A DNA stretch of 64,000 bases. Origin: Morchella semilibera (taxonomy: Eukaryota > Ascomycota > Pezizomycetes > Pezizales > Morchellaceae). Shown here piece after piece: positions 1 through 12,372 of the stretch. The stretch covers positions 1,310,768-1,374,767 of the forward strand of contig WBVU01000005.1 in assembly GCA_009192285.1 (NCBI GenBank), read 5' to 3'. How positions within the stretch are numbered: the first letter of the stretch is position 1; each line of letters begins with the position of its first letter. The notes beneath the pieces were generated by a model that did no database searches, was not told the origin of the DNA, and was given only the letters and a program-made list of their open reading frames with translations. The translations under genes were made by a program, and so were the position numbers.

Positions 1-439
1 GAGATCTCCCAGTATTAGAGACCCTGCACACGTGCAGCTAGCTCCATTCTCCGGTAACCTAATTGATGCCTATCCAATAGCCTACCAATCAGATAATCGA
101 AAGATAGAGCTGGCTCCATCTGCGCAAAGTGTCTATTATCAACCTCCCAAACTTTTCCCTTAGCTATCCGGAAAGAGCGCAAGAAGTGACTCCAACTATA
201 TGTAGGTAAAAGACAAATTACGGGTCTGAAGCTTTACCATTTGCTTCACATTTTTCTTATCTCCCCTGCGTTAGCGATGAGTGAGGAATTTTAGATAGAA
301 TCTAGGGACAGAATCTAGGAAACCTGTCTGGTATTGTCATAACCTGTGGTCTGCATAGGCAATTAATTAAAGCTACTTACATGTATAAACATCTGGTCGG
401 TAATGCATGTATGAGTTATCAATAAATAAATCTCGTCGA
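1..439. other. Non-coding left flank
   Basis: No gene is recognised here. One TACATGTA octamer lies near 379. The segment around 330-366 (TATTGTCATA... followed by CAATTAAT) resembles a stretch at about 3,085-3,115, so it is probably a diverged repeat remnant. Confidence 0.4.
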
Positions 440-609
440 CAGGGTTAGGGTTTCTTGTCAATATTGGGGGTTTGCCACAAAGACAAAAGAAAGGCGCCGG
501 TGACGCCGCCGGTGATTTGTGCAGACACAGCCTTAGTAAAACCTACAGAGTTTAGCTATCTCTTAGAGACAGACCTTCTCTTGTTTCGTTTGATCATACC
601 CTAACCCTG
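440..609. repeat. Inverted-repeat element with telomere-like ends
   Basis: A 170-bp interval begins with CAGGGTTAGGGT and ends with ACCCTAACCCTG, a near-perfect terminal inverted repeat of about 12 bp. The CAGGG terminus resembles hAT-type non-autonomous elements, but I see no convincing 8-bp target duplication. The ends also match two tandem TTAGGG units, so an interstitial telomeric origin is an alternative. The interior has no open reading frame of note. Confidence 0.45.
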
Positions 610-1146
610 GCGCCAAGCGCTCTTGACACCTCAACAGGAAATATCTTGACGAGTATTGGGAGGTTGGATTGACCACAGGATGCCTGATATATTGCGTATT
701 CTGCTTGTAAGTAGATATTGGTACAAGGATTATTCTCTTCTTCTGAATTAATGATTACTCCAGCAAGTCCCACCCGCTACCCACAGGCCAGGCTCCCCCT
801 CAACTTCAACCAGCTCATCAAGAGCACCAGTGTTAATTTTATGCAGATTGCACGCAGATACAAGTTCTTTCAGTATTAAGTTAACTGGCCCCGCAATTTT
901 CATAGAGGCTGATACGAGGGGGTGGAGGGGGCATTCCCGGATCCCTTCTTGCGCGACGTGCCCGATTTTCCAACGGAGTGGCAGTACCGGGTTCCCAGAG
1001 CCGTGTACAGCTCACTGGTACCTTTTACGCGCCGGTGGCCTTAGAGAGATTACTCACGGATCAGGAGATATGATAACTTAGTAGTCTTCTCGTTAGTATA
1101 CCATAGCTAGTCCTCAGCGTTGTACCCAGACTCTACCATCCCAAGA

Positions 1147-1229
1147 AATGCATCGCATAATGTATCGATAATGTATCATGCCATAAACGGGTGGCTATTG
1201 CATCCATAATGCATCTATAATGCATCACA
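1147..1229. repeat. Imperfect ATAATGYATC tandem repeats
   Basis: Five or so units of the form ATAATGTATC, ATAATGCATC or AATGCATC occur within about 80 bp. The same GATGCAT/ATGCATC words recur at 1,460-1,520 in inverted arrangement, so both blocks may be the ends of one larger element. Confidence 0.5.
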
Positions 1230-1265
1230 GTCTCATTTCGCCAAGAGTTTAATGTAATGTATCAA

Positions 1266-1345
1266 TAAAAAAAATAAAAAAAGTCCCAGGTTTGAACCTG
1301 TGCTATTATGTTTTTCAAGCCCACACCCCACTGCCTAAGCTACTA
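1266..1345 (-). ncRNA. tRNA-like / SINE-like Pol III promoter remnant
   Basis: On the minus strand an A-box-like TAGCTTAGGCAG (1,331-1,342) is followed 44 bases later by the B-box-like GGTTCAAACC (1,289-1,298). That is the normal A-to-B spacing of an intronless tRNA. A long T-rich run follows (1,267-1,283), as expected for a Pol III terminator. The D and anticodon stems pair poorly, so this is not a functional tRNA. It is more likely a tRNA-derived SINE head or a tRNA pseudogene. Confidence 0.28.
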
Positions 1346-1459
1346 GTTGATATACTAGAACTAAGAACTATACCAATAAACCGAATTCCTAGTAAAGTAA
1401 TCAATAAAGTAATCAATAAAGTCATCAATAGACGACATTACAGAGGCCTCAACATGTTT

Positions 1460-1477
1460 ATGCATCAGCTGATGCAT
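1460..1477. repeat. 18-bp perfect palindrome
   Basis: ATGCATCAGCTGATGCAT reads identically on both strands. It lies in a region rich in ATGCATC words and may be the joined ends of two small elements or a protein-binding site. Confidence 0.5.
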
Positions 1478-1529
1478 TTGTGCACCATTCTAGTATGGGA
1501 AATGTATCAAGTGATGCATTTTTTGCGCT

Positions 1530-4500
1530 GGTAGAGAGATAATGAGTATGAGTTGGAATATCGCAAGAGATTGGAAGGGTAGCCCATCAATTGCAGGAGA
1601 GTTGGGGGTAAATACAAGGAAGCATCTATCCTTGAGCCTCTCGTTAACAAATTGAATTTTTGTCATACGCGAGTGATATCCTATGATTATGTTAATATTG
1701 TTGATACTACTTATAATTCGTTGTAGAAAGTAACATAATATTAATTAGTTATTTGTTTAAATGCATGATCAAGACTAGTACTATGTATCCCAAAGTAGCA
1801 CCTGGCTGTGGTTTCGACGAATCTCGTAACCCAGCTATTGCTCAGATACGCAAACCTATATTTATATATCCATTAGGGTATAATTCTATATAACCCCTCT
1901 ACGGACTGATGAGTCGAACTTGGGGAAATGCTGACTCTTGCCGTTTCTGGCCCCTTCCCCCCCCCCCCCCCCCTGAGAATTTCACTCTTTACTGAGGACT
2001 ATGGACGAATCATCATGTATCACTCGGCCTGACAATGAGTGCGTGACTATTTTATGTATTTTATTTATGCTTCATAGTACATGCATGCAACGTAGGTTAT
2101 GGCAACCGCCCCCAAGAGCGAATCCCCTCGCCGATCCAGGAAAATAGAAAAATCATAAGATAATTAACTCAAAATAAACGAAACCTTTCTGCCTCTTTCA
2201 ACACTAGCCTGTATGATGCGCTCACTGTCTCGAGCCTCATCATTCATCATCTCGCCCTTCTCTTCAGATTCGAGTGACAGGCATTTTATGCTGGGAAGCG
2301 GGAATTGTATTTCAGTTATTAATTCCTTTTCCGTTTTCCTCCAGTTTTATTTATTACTTTTTGTTCCCTTTATAGAAGATGATGGTAGATGGGTATGGGT
2401 TCTGGGGAGAAAATACTGCGATATTATAATCGAGTGGTTAATTACATATAACAATTAGCTATAGTGAATTGAGTAAAAGAAAAACAAAAGGGTCAGAGTT
2501 GTTCAGGGTTAGGGCTATGATCATCACGATGGTTGGAGTAAAAATGCAGGTTTACTTGCGCGCAACTGATTAATGCTCCGTTGCTTGCGCGCAAAATGAG
2601 GGAGCATTCCAAAAGGCTAGGATTGACAAACATCTACCAAACAGATATTAAGCAGTAGACATAAGTACCTATGGTGAAATAAAATATTGCTTTGAACTCA
2701 CATGTAACATCCAGTGCACCATCCTCACCAGTTCCCTGACCACATGCACACCATCACAAAAGCGTGGCGGCTGGAGCCAGGGATACTTTGTATAGGTTTG
2801 GTTGGTTTGTGGGGTCTTAAGTCTAGTGAAATTAGATTTAATAGTTGACCATGCGACGGGCCAATACCTAGCCTCACCGCAAATCAAGACTAGTTATTGT
2901 CGAGTATCCATTAGGACTGGGGTTCGAATGCCGAAACAATCGTTACAAAACGTAAACTGAGCCAACCATAATACCATATTTAAAAGACTGAATAATTATA
3001 AGCCACCTATTCAAGAATTTCCTAGACTTTACTGGGTGTGGCCAGGGGCTGGTGGGGCAATTTTGGGGCGGTGCGATATTGTCATAGCCTAAGGGCTGGA
3101 TACAATTAATGAAGTAATAAAAAAAAAGAATTTCCTAGAGGAGAACAGCCGGGACTAGAAAGGCGAGCGACAAAGAAAAAATAAAATAAAAGCGGATTCG
3201 TTGGGCCCTGTGTTCCAGCCCCCAGCTCCATCAACTATAGGTCATAGGGTAGCAAAACTAAAGGAGGAGACAAACACAGGAAATCGGTCCAGAAAATTGT
3301 TCTCCACCTTGTATCCGATAGTGTTCGGATACCGATCATTGGCCCAACACATAAGGCGCTGCCAAGAGTTCACCTGCGCCACCCGAGTCGCCACGGTGGC
3401 GTTTAGATCCCCTTAGCTTCTTGATCCCGTCTTGGACACCAGGGCTTAGATGTTGTGTATACATCTGAAGGATTGAAATTTTAATTTCAAGGCTAATCAA
3501 ACCGCCAAAATCATTTATTAGGCTAAGACGAGTTATAACCCCCTAGAAGGCGCCCGCACGATTTATCTTTCGACCAGCGTACCGAAGCAGTAAAGGGGGT
3601 TAAAACCAAACCGTACGTATATGATTGTTAATAAGATGGTTAAAATTCGGAGTAGATATATATATACAGTGATGATTGTGGCAACGGTGCTGCGACCATC
3701 CGATAGGCTCTTTTCCACAAGAGTGCAGTTGAATTAAAAAAAGTAGTGGAGTAGGTGATATGCGAGTGATATTCTATGATTATAATACTAGCTAAGAATT
3801 AATTGTGGTAAAATCCGAGATTTTATGTACTTTTATTGGACCGCTAGAATTAGAGCCACCAAGATCCCTACTACAGCCACACGTTTTGTACCTGAATTTT
3901 CCTAGATCTGATAACCTCCGACCTATCCCGAAATGAACAGTGTATTCCCAACAGGCAAACGATACCGCTTTCCAGGTTACTATACAAGCATTTATCACCT
4001 ACAAAAGCTACTAGAAGAGAGTAATCTCCGTACCTAAGAATTACACTCTAAATATTACTGGAAATATGAATGCCATGCCATTAATTCAGTAGGGATCATT
4101 CCTCGGTCTTTCATAATTCTCCACTCTTTCTACCTACAGTCATCCGAAAAAGTCATCTGCCTCTCACGCCCTTCCTGGGGACCCGTGGGACTGGCTCATA
4201 TATATACAAGAGGTCTGACACTATCAATATTCTAGTCTCACCTACGGATGCATCAACTCTAGCTCCTGGGGATTGTTTAACACCGAATACGATACCATGG
4301 GCGAGGTTTCGGTGGGGATAACAAACTCAATCCACCGCTCCGAAGGAATTCCTTTTAGCTAGCGCCATCCCGTTATCTGAAGTAAAAAGCTGGAAAGCGG
4401 GTATAATATATAGTTCTTGGAAAGGTGCCTCAGTATGATCTAAATGGAATCTATATTCGAAAGTTTTTACTACATTCTTCGTTTCTCTTTTATCTGATCC

Positions 4501-6865
4501 AATAATTTACAAAAGATATATACACTATCTCTCCTTCAACCGAACACGGGGGTCTATAATATAGTCCGCGGGAAACCACGGTCAAGGGCTATCAAAGAAA
4601 CCCCCCCCCCCAGAAGAAATAACCACTCTTAACTCCCACAAGGCCAATCACATAGCGACAGAAAACAGTTTGTTCCCACCCACCTAACCCTGGAGAGGCA
4701 AATAGCACACCACCCTGCCCGCTATTCCTGCCTAAGTGGCCGGGCCCTCGCCCTATATCGGTCTGCCGGCGCATATATCTGCCCAAGACAGTCTGAGAGT
4801 TCTGTAAGCTTATAAAGAGAAATCTGGAAGCACGGGAATACATAGTAGCCGTGCTCAGATCTCTCTTTTGGAACATCCGACGGTAAGGATTCGAGATAGA
4901 AATTTGAAGCTGAAAGCGGTGACAACATCCCGACCCCCGAGTGCGAGACCATTCACTGCAGGATAACATCGAAGCTTTGGCGACTGAGTGTGGTCTATGT
5001 TTGAAGGCGTCAACTAGAGTAAATATTTGTGGATAATTGAGGACTGGGTTTGAGAAATCTCCTGGTGGACAGGCTGTCCCTGTGTCATTTCTTGTTGCGA
5101 GAGCGAGAGGCATGCTGTAACGGTCCGATATGTAGGAGCTGGTGGTGGTCAGATTTCGTTAATTTGATACGGGAACAACTCTTCCGGGTTAGGAAGCCAT
5201 CCGGGATAGCCAGTTGAATTTTCTATAACAAAACTAGGGGTGTCGAGAAACCCCATACAGAGTAGCAAGGCATCGGCGATATCGGATTCCGGTATCTGAA
5301 GTTGGACTGTATGTTTTTCTTCCTTGGCTTTTTGATGGCTCGAGGACCTCCAGGCATACTAAGTTGCTTAACTGATCAAGTGGAAGAGGTAGCTGTCGAA
5401 GGGCAAACATTCTCGACTCTCCCACCAAGAACCTCCAGCAACTCGCTTTTAACTCTACCTCTCCTAGTCAACCTCTTTGAATGTCCCCCCCCCCCCCGGG
5501 CCTAGACCTACATGTAGCCGCCCTCCCTCAGCCCACTGTGCCCCGATCACTCCTGTTGGCCATCCCTGAAGTGGCAGACTCCCCCAATCCCCCTACTCCA
5601 TTCAGTCTCTTTAACAAGTTGATAATAGCCTATCAAGCTCTAATTTCGCCTACTAATTTTGTGCATCCCCTTCCTTCTCATCCAACAGTAGCCCCTCTTA
5701 GCCAGCACTCTCAATGTAACGCTCTACACAGAGCCCCTCCTACCCTATATATACATGTCTAGCCCTCCCATCTCTCTCAATCCAGCTATATGCCGCCTGG
5801 TTTGTCCGTGCCGTGTTCGTAGATGATATCTCGTATCCTCCCTCTTTCCCGGCTCCCTCCTGTTGTATATCCCTCCCCTCCTAGTCTGTAACGTGGATAC
5901 GCTTCCGACCTGGTATGGTCTTTGTCTAAACCCTCTCTCCCGGGGCCAATAGTCATTTCCTTCGTCGATCCACGCCGTCAATCCTTCGTTTTGCAACTCC
6001 TATATCCCCCTACATCGAGCCTCCCGTCCATTACTTCTCCCGTCTCGCTTCTCTCACCCACTCACCACTTGAAATTCCCCATACCACAGCCTAGTACCAC
6101 CCAAGACCAAGCCACAGCTCCCCAAGCTCCCAAGCCATAGTTCCCAAGCCACTGAACCCTCCAGCATGCGCAGGCGCAGAGGCGCGGCCACACAACGGAC
6201 AAGCCGAAGGAGCCAAAATCAAGGGAATCTAGGAAAGAAGCGGGGAAGACGACCTTATTAAATATACCCTCATTCCCCCCAAGCGAGCTTACCACCTACC
6301 GTGTGAGGTCTTTGTATACGCAAAAGATGGCTGCTAAAGCGGGGGTCGGTACTGCACTCGGTGGGTGCGTTGGGTGTGGATGGGCGCGAGAGGCACAGGA
6401 GAGAAGAAGTAGGAGCGCCTTCCACGTTTGGGTAACGTAACACTCCGCACACCATAGGTGTCCACGCTAATAGCCGAGAGAACCAATAGTAGTCCAAAAG
6501 AGCAAGGCTACCGCGCGATTCTCTAGTCACCTGCCATCCAACCTGAGTTCTTGCCCATATAGTTTAGGCCAATGCGAGGGAGGATCTTTGGCGGTGGGTG
6601 GTCTGCTTGGCTGGGTAGGGGGCAGACACAGTTTGCCTGAGGGTGCAGACGGTCAGAACGGGGTTGAGAGAAAATAAAACCCAGTGCAGAGGGGCTGGAT
6701 CTGTTTGAACCTTCCTCACGACAATGAGGACTGTCTGGCATCCATGTCCGTCTTGGCGCCAAGTTGTAATACGGCATTTTGTTATATTTGTACTTTTTTT
6801 TAAGTGTATTTAGTAAGGTACAAAACATTGAATAAAGGAATACCTATGGCGGCTGTGCGCCTTGT
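1530..6865. other. Long stretch without a recognisable gene
   Basis: The open frames here are short and none carries a motif I recognise. Visible features: a C17 run at 1,957-1,973; two copies of the palindrome TTGCGCGCAA near 2,555 and 2,585; a 25-bp repeat (TA[C/T]GCGAGTGATAT...) shared between 1,666 and 3,759; C-runs near 4,600 and 5,490; and a pyrimidine-rich, low-complexity tract from about 5,480 to 6,130. I see no repeated structure that organises the whole segment. Confidence 0.4.
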
Positions 6866-6982
6866 TACTCGTCTACCAGGGTAAGAACCAGAAAATGCGA
6901 AAGGATTATTTGTATGGCAGAAAGTTGCTAATCCTTGACCCTGTCACTCGCATTTTCTAGTTCTTATGCTAGTAGACGAGTA
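6866..6982. mobile_element. MITE-like element, TACTCG family, copy 1
   Basis: This 117-bp element has terminal inverted repeats of about 35 bp. The left arm begins TACTCGTCTACC and the right arm ends GTAGACGAGTA; both run into an AGAAAATGCGA / TCGCATTTTCT core. The outer TA could be a TA target duplication, as in Tc1/mariner-type MITEs, with CTCG the true end. The interior contains TTTGTATGG, also present in copies at 7.9, 23.1 and 37.3 kb. It encodes nothing. Confidence 0.75.
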
Positions 6983-7905
6983 TAATATACTTGCCACAAC
7001 ACGGAATTTCCTAGCCTAGATATGAGCCGCTGATCCTCCAACCAGCTTAGTCAAGGGATAGACAGTAGCCCTTGAGACACTATAAAGATTCTGTAGAGAA
7101 TAAGGGACCCAAGAGATGAGGTCAAGATTCGATTCTGTTCTGCAAGGTATATAATATACAGCGCCTAATTGAGGAGAAAAGTCGACACATACAACTAGCT
7201 GAATGCTGTTAATATGGGTTCACAGTATGCATATGGTGATTGGCTGCCCTCACTATGGTAGTTTGTCAAAAATAACCGGAACTCTTCATTACAACCAAAA
7301 TTGTATGGGGATGGCAACTTCGACATCGCCTTACACCACAACGATAAGAGAAATAGGACGAGGGATTTCAGCCCTGTGTTCCTCTATAGTTATATGGTCT
7401 AGGTTTTAATACTGGCTCAAGGGTGGTACTTTTCAAAATTTGGTTAATTGCTGTAGGCCATTTATATATTTTCTTGGTTGCAAGGTTAGTCCCGACACCG
7501 CAAAATGATACCAGAGCGGGGTTTTCACAAAGGTTACTATTGATATGTAAACTAGCTAATTTAGAAAAGAGGATCTAAGATGCGCGCAGAGAGGGAGAGA
7601 AACCGTATCAATCACACTCTAACCACGCTGTAGCTACCCCCACCCGGCCCCTAGTCTCATGATTCTTTTTTATTTAATTCATTGGTTATATGTTCCTTTT
7701 ATAATCTTTGTACCGGCAGCTCACCGGGGGATCGAAGACAATTGGAGAAATTGTAATCCAAGGGCACGTATACCAGGTCTTCGTAGCCACTACTACGAAT
7801 ACGCGGGGCTAGGCGCGCGTGGGGCCCATGCCACCGAGCATCATGACCAATCACTATTACAGGTTCTTATGCACCTGATACGGTTATTGTCCACTCGGGA
7901 TACAG

Positions 7906-8031
7906 TACTCGCAATTTCATAGCGTTTTTGAACACGACTAATATTGCATACACCCAAAAAACCGCCAAGACTACATTTTTGTATGGCATGTAATAGCGGT
8001 TGTGTTCAGAAACGCTATGAAGTTGCGAGTA
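7906..8031. mobile_element. MITE-like element, TACTCG family, copy 2
   Basis: This 126-bp element has arms of about 45 bp. The left arm starts TACTCGCAATTTCATAGCG and the right arm is its near-perfect reverse complement, ending CGCTATGAAGTTGCGAGTA. The interior has TTTTTGTATGGC, close to the TTTGTATGG core of the other copies. TA lies at both outer edges. The two arms match very well, so the copy may be fairly young. It has no coding capacity. Confidence 0.75.
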
Positions 8032-8454
8032 GATCACTAATTACAATAACACCATTGCTAAGTGCAGTATCAAAGAGGTAGCTCGATGCGGGCGAAACAG
8101 AGTTGGCGAATAGAGTAGCTGAACCCTGGTTCTATTACAAACCATTATTATAGATCCTTACCCAATACCTTATTATATCCTCTTAATGGTGGTATTGGAG
8201 TGCGCGTGGTAATATAATAAGTTTTCATGCATAGCATACGGTTGAGGACGGAGCACCATGTGCATGTATCGGGCACCTATTTCTTGAATTATATAGATTA
8301 CTACCCTTCTGCGGGGAACAACTTACCCGTTTCGTGCTGGTCAGCTTGGTTTTGTGCAGTCTTATTACCAAACCTTCCGGATAGTCATATACCTCGAACA
8401 CCATAATACGCATCAACCTGTTTCTAGTTTTCTCGACCACTCTACCAACTATGT

Positions 8455-9545
8455 AAACGAATCAAAAAATGCATCATTCAGGCTTACCACCTTTAATGTG
8501 CTTTTTAAAGGGACCAAAAACTGAGCAAAAAGGCACCTTTTACTATGGGTAAATGAATCAAAAAATGAATCCTTAGTTCCATTTGATACATTTAAAGTGC
8601 TTTTTTTTTTCTTATAAAACTTTAAAAGAAAAAAAGAATTGATCTCCCAAGGAACTGAACATTGGCTATTGCGATTACTTAACCTGAATCTTATCACCTA
8701 TGCTATCAGACAATATATTAATATATTATTTGAGCTGTGTTGAATCGCCAGAGAAAGAAAATCATCAAAAAAATTGGTGAGAAAAGTGCCACCATTAGAA
8801 AAAGCATCATAAAAAGGCATCATATGGAAATGAAAAGCATCATGGAAATGAAAATCCAGTGCCTTACAAAAGCATCACCCTCTCTAAACGAATCAAAAGG
8901 ATTCATTTACCCAAAACTGACCGTGTGTGAAACGAATCAAAAGATATCATTTACATGGGGGGGGCTGGTTAGAAGCCACTGGAGACCTCCAGCCTCAACG
9001 AGTGCAATGAAGACTTAACTTGGGGGACATTGAGATTAGGCTCTCTCTCGCCCTATATACCGGAATGGACCAGCATTTATATCTCTAGAATTTATCAGGA
9101 ACCGAGATATATATACCACTTATATATTTCGGAAGTTCATCAAAATGGAACACTACCAGCTCTGGAAACGAATCAAGTGATTCGTTTTCGGGGGACGTTA
9201 ATTGCAATAAAAACTTTGATTCATTTACTTGATCCATTTACTTGATTCCCTTACTTGATTCATTTACTGATCCATTATCAATTAATAATCCTTTCTTACT
9301 ACTTTCTCTTAAATGTTATTATCTGAAGTATTGGCGGAAGTGATAAGATCTAGGCTCAAGGTTCAAGATGGTGAGAGTTCAACTCCCATCAAGATCAACA
9401 TTCCTCTCCTTCTGAGAATCCAGATGGGGAATGTCTGAACTTAAGATTCATTTACTGATTCGTTTCCCCATAGTTATTTGATGCCTTATTGTATGTCACA
9501 TTTGATCCATTTACTCGCACGATTCATTTCCCGATTCATTTCCTG
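8455..9545. repeat. Cluster of the motif AACGAATCAAAA / GATTCATTTAC
   Basis: Over about 1.1 kb, a motif close to (G)TAAA(C/T)GAATCAA and its reverse complement TTGATTCATTTAC recurs roughly fifteen times in both orientations, for example near 8,455, 8,552, 8,887, 8,932, 9,168, 9,218-9,275, 9,449 and 9,505-9,550. Some copies are back to back, giving small palindromes such as the one near 9,168. Spacing is irregular, so it is not a simple satellite. The ORFs across it are repeat translations. A and B box-like words with tRNA spacing occur inside it (9,332 and 9,376), but no cloverleaf forms. Confidence 0.6.
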
Positions 9546-9652
9546 ATTCACTTTGATAGTTTGCAGAGATTATATACGGAAGATAATGGTAAAGTGCAGG
9601 CAAAATAGCGACGTTGAAAAAGAGAGAACATAAATCACAAGGAGTACTCGCG

Positions 9653-9721
9653 CGTTAATCAAGTCCTGAGAAATTTTGTGAGTGCACTGCTACCAAGAAC
9701 TCCCAGGACTTAATTAATACG
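9653..9721. repeat. 69-bp inverted repeat / hairpin
   Basis: The left arm CGTTAATCAAGTCCTGAG (9,653-9,670) and right arm CCCAGGACTTAATTAATACG form a long imperfect stem around a loop of about 30 bp. It may be a very short MITE or a hairpin; flanking duplications are not clear. Confidence 0.5.
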
Positions 9722-11677
9722 TGGGTATATAATATGAAAACAGAATAAGGCATAACCTAGCCGAATACACAAAAGGTAATAAGATATTTTCCATTAAACT
9801 AAAACAAAGAGTAGTCAATACCCAGTTTCTGCCTATCAATAGATATGGCGTGCCACCTTTGCCTTTACTAGTTACTATGTATTCTGGAACTCTGCATGAG
9901 GTACTAGTGCCATTAACGATCGCGATACTAAATATTTCATGATCACCCACCTCGAAAGGACATCGGGTTCAGCTACTGCCATCCATAGCGTTATTCAAAA
10001 AAGGGGTCATGGCCTAGATCGACGTTGTTCCTCGCAAATGGTTTAGGCTTACGGCATTTGATTCTAATGCACCTCAGGTGCGACAGAATGTCCATGAGCT
10101 TGTATATATTATCGTTTAGGGATAGTCTCCTGCTATACATACATATCCAACTTTTCATCTTAAGATCAATCGCGCTATGACGTACACGAACCTCCTTACT
10201 AGGTAGGCAGGGGAACCAGTACGCTATAGGAAGAACATTCCAGTCATTATATGAAGTATAAATAATACATATTAATGTTGTAGTCATGAACTATCACTCG
10301 GCTCCCGCATGAGATGCACGAACTCAACTATTGATAGAACGAAGCCTGAGCGTTTGAGATACTTCCTAGATCTCTGGTCCGCCTATGAGGTTAAACCCGC
10401 TCCTGTGGTGCTAATCTCTAGGTATCATTCAACCACAATGGTGCCTCCTGGCGTAACAAGTGCGAGACCCTTGGACATACGCCCACGCTCTATGAGCGGT
10501 CAATACCATGTTATACCTATATAGGCTGAATCTTCTATTAGAATCGCGGCAGCGAGCATAATCAATCATTAAATAAAGAAAACGCTCACGGGAACACGTC
10601 ATCCTTATTACCCGTTGGGGCGTACCCTGTACCATAGGACCCGGGGGGTCGAGGGTATTGCCAGGAGGGCACAATCACTGTATTGGTAGTGGCTCATAGA
10701 CCGAGAAACTCGTTCAAAGCCATTTTTACCAGATTCCATTAGGCCTGGGGTTTGCACTCATACTCAATATGACGTAGTAAGGCATGCGCAACAAATAAGT
10801 TATAATTTGTTGCAGATGAATTATAATTATAAGTAGCTATAGTGTAAGGGGAATATAACAATATTACCCTGTTTATTATGGGTAGCCCTGAGAGTAGAAA
10901 GAGAACAAAGATTGAAAAAATCTCATCACGGTGGTTTAAGGATTGTGAAGTTGAGGTTCACTCATGGTGGTTGCGCTTGAGTATGTTTTGGTGCTACCCG
11001 CGGCCCGATATTTTATTCTAAATGCTTAGAGAGCTACGGATCTGAATTTTTTTATATTTGGACCTACAAATTTCTTACAACTTGGCTGATCTCGAACTGA
11101 TAACTGATGTACCCCAAGGGTCCTCAAGAGATGCAACGGGCTCAGTACTCGGGTATCGCGACCACAATCAGAGCTAGATGTACCCAGTCAACCCCCCTAC
11201 TTTCGCTCTCATGTATTATTTATTATAATGTAGCTCTACTTAGTGAAAGTCGATCCATATAAAGTATTTCCAAACTTTGGACACGGTGACTAGTAGGCGC
11301 AAGGTTGTGCTTCTTTGTCGCCGTTGCATCACTTTGAGGGCCCCTGGGGTACATGAAACGCTTTTTTCAACCTTGAGCCGATAAAAGAAATGGTGATCCC
11401 CAAAACCGACCCCCCAAAGGGGGTTAGTCCCCGACGACATGAACCACTTTCCTAGTCCTGACAACGGGGCCGGTAAAAACAGAACGCCAAATATACCTCT
11501 TCACCACAAATTAATGATTTTTAAATTCAAGTGCCGTACCTCTGTGGAGAATCAGTAGGAGGATCAAAGTTGTTGCGCAAATTAAATTAAGTTGTGCCTT
11601 TGTTGAGAAGAAAGGATTTCTATGTTGTTAGGCAGGACAAAGTTTGTTACCCATACAAATTTGCTAAGGCCAATCGA
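9722..11677. other. No gene recognised
   Basis: Only short frames without motifs are present. A small hairpin lies near 10,790-10,850 (AACAAAT...ATTTGTT). The phrase TCCATTAGG[C]CTGGGGTTTG at about 10,735 also occurs in diverged form near 2,910, so both are probably remnants of one repeat. Confidence 0.4.
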
Positions 11678-11682
11678 GATCC

Positions 11683-11795
11683 TGTTGCCAAGACATTAGG
11701 TCAAGCGTGTTGGACAGGTGGCTAGTAACTTGTATTTAGCAGGCCTTACCTCGCCACCCCCTGAATACATCATCATTCTACACAGATATCTTACA
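11683..11795 (+). repeat. 5' LTR of retrotransposon 1
   Basis: The 113-bp direct repeat begins TGTTGCC and ends CTTACA (TG...CA). It matches the downstream copy at 18,977-19,089 base for base. It is very short for a gypsy LTR and contains no obvious TATA box, so promoter signals may lie partly outside it. Confidence 0.93.
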
Positions 11796-11796
11796 G

Positions 11797-11812
11797 TGGT
11801 AGCAACACTCCG
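11797..11812 (+). promoter_or_regulatory. Candidate primer binding site
   Basis: One base after the 5' LTR the sequence TGGTAGCAACACTCC begins. TGG at this position is the expected complement of a tRNA CCA end, so this is the likely minus-strand primer site. The donor tRNA cannot be assigned without the host tRNA set; an initiator-Met-like tRNA is one option. Confidence 0.55.
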
Positions 11813-11949
11813 TTGAGATTTTTTCGAAGCGTAGCTTCACCATTTTTTTCTTCATTACTTATTCTCGTTCAAAGGAAAAACCTTCATCTCTCAACTAGGT
11901 AGAGAAGTACTTGTAACAGTGAAGATTCCGCATCACTGGGACAAGCCCT

Positions 11950-12372
11950 ATGACCAAGCGTCCTGGCAAACGTCAGAGAGCTGCTTATCGTCAACGAATT
12001 TTATCTCAGTCATCAAAAGACTGTGTCCCTTCATCATCTGAAACAAAGACCACCATCAAGGAAGGCGAGCCCCAGATACAGGTCTCGGGAACTAAGGTTT
12101 TCGAGATTGCTTCGGTTGCAGCTGCAGCAGCAGCTACTGCAGTCGTTAATTCCCTTATTGCCCCTCCTGTGAAACCCCCTGGGAAAAAATTAGCGGAGAG
12201 GATTACTCTTCCCACCCCCTCCGATAAGACAACCCCCTCATTACACACCGATAAAACTAGCACCTCCCTAGCAGATAGAATTAACCTCCCCACCAAAAAA
12301 TGTCTCGAATCAAGAATTTCTTTCCCCTCGGCTGCACATGGATCCCGCAAAAGGAAAAGGAATTCGTCCTAG
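11950..12372 (+). CDS. Upstream ORF of retrotransposon 1 (possible gag N-terminus)
   Basis: This 140-codon ORF lies downstream of the LTR. Its start is strongly basic (MTKRPGKRQRAAYRQR) and is followed by an alanine-rich segment near residues 57-65. It has three spaced, similar stretches of the type LAERITLP, LADRINLP and LESRISFP, and a basic C-terminus RKRKRN. It overlaps the MDPAKGK-starting gag ORF by about 35 bases in another frame. It may be a short independent ORF or the front of gag separated by a frameshift. I do not recognise the protein. Element 2 also has an extra ORF ahead of gag. Confidence 0.45.
   Translation: MTKRPGKRQRAAYRQRILSQSSKDCVPSSSETKTTIKEGEPQIQVSGTKVFEIASVAAAAAATAVVNSLIAPPVKPPGKKLAERITLPTPSDKTTPSLHTDKTSTSLADRINLPTKKCLESRISFPSAAHGSRKRKRNSS

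Noticed and set aside
4592-5113. 173-codon ORF on the minus strand
   Set aside because: No recognisable domain; its C-terminal end is a translation of a homopolymer C/G run and composition is irregular. Likely chance.
5480-6140. Several overlapping Pro/Ser/Thr-rich ORFs
   Set aside because: All derive from a pyrimidine-rich low-complexity tract; frames overlap on both strands.
9332-9390. Possible tRNA gene (A and B boxes with tRNA spacing)
   Set aside because: Acceptor and T stems do not pair, and it lies inside a repeat cluster. Kept only as a Pol III-like remnant in the findings.
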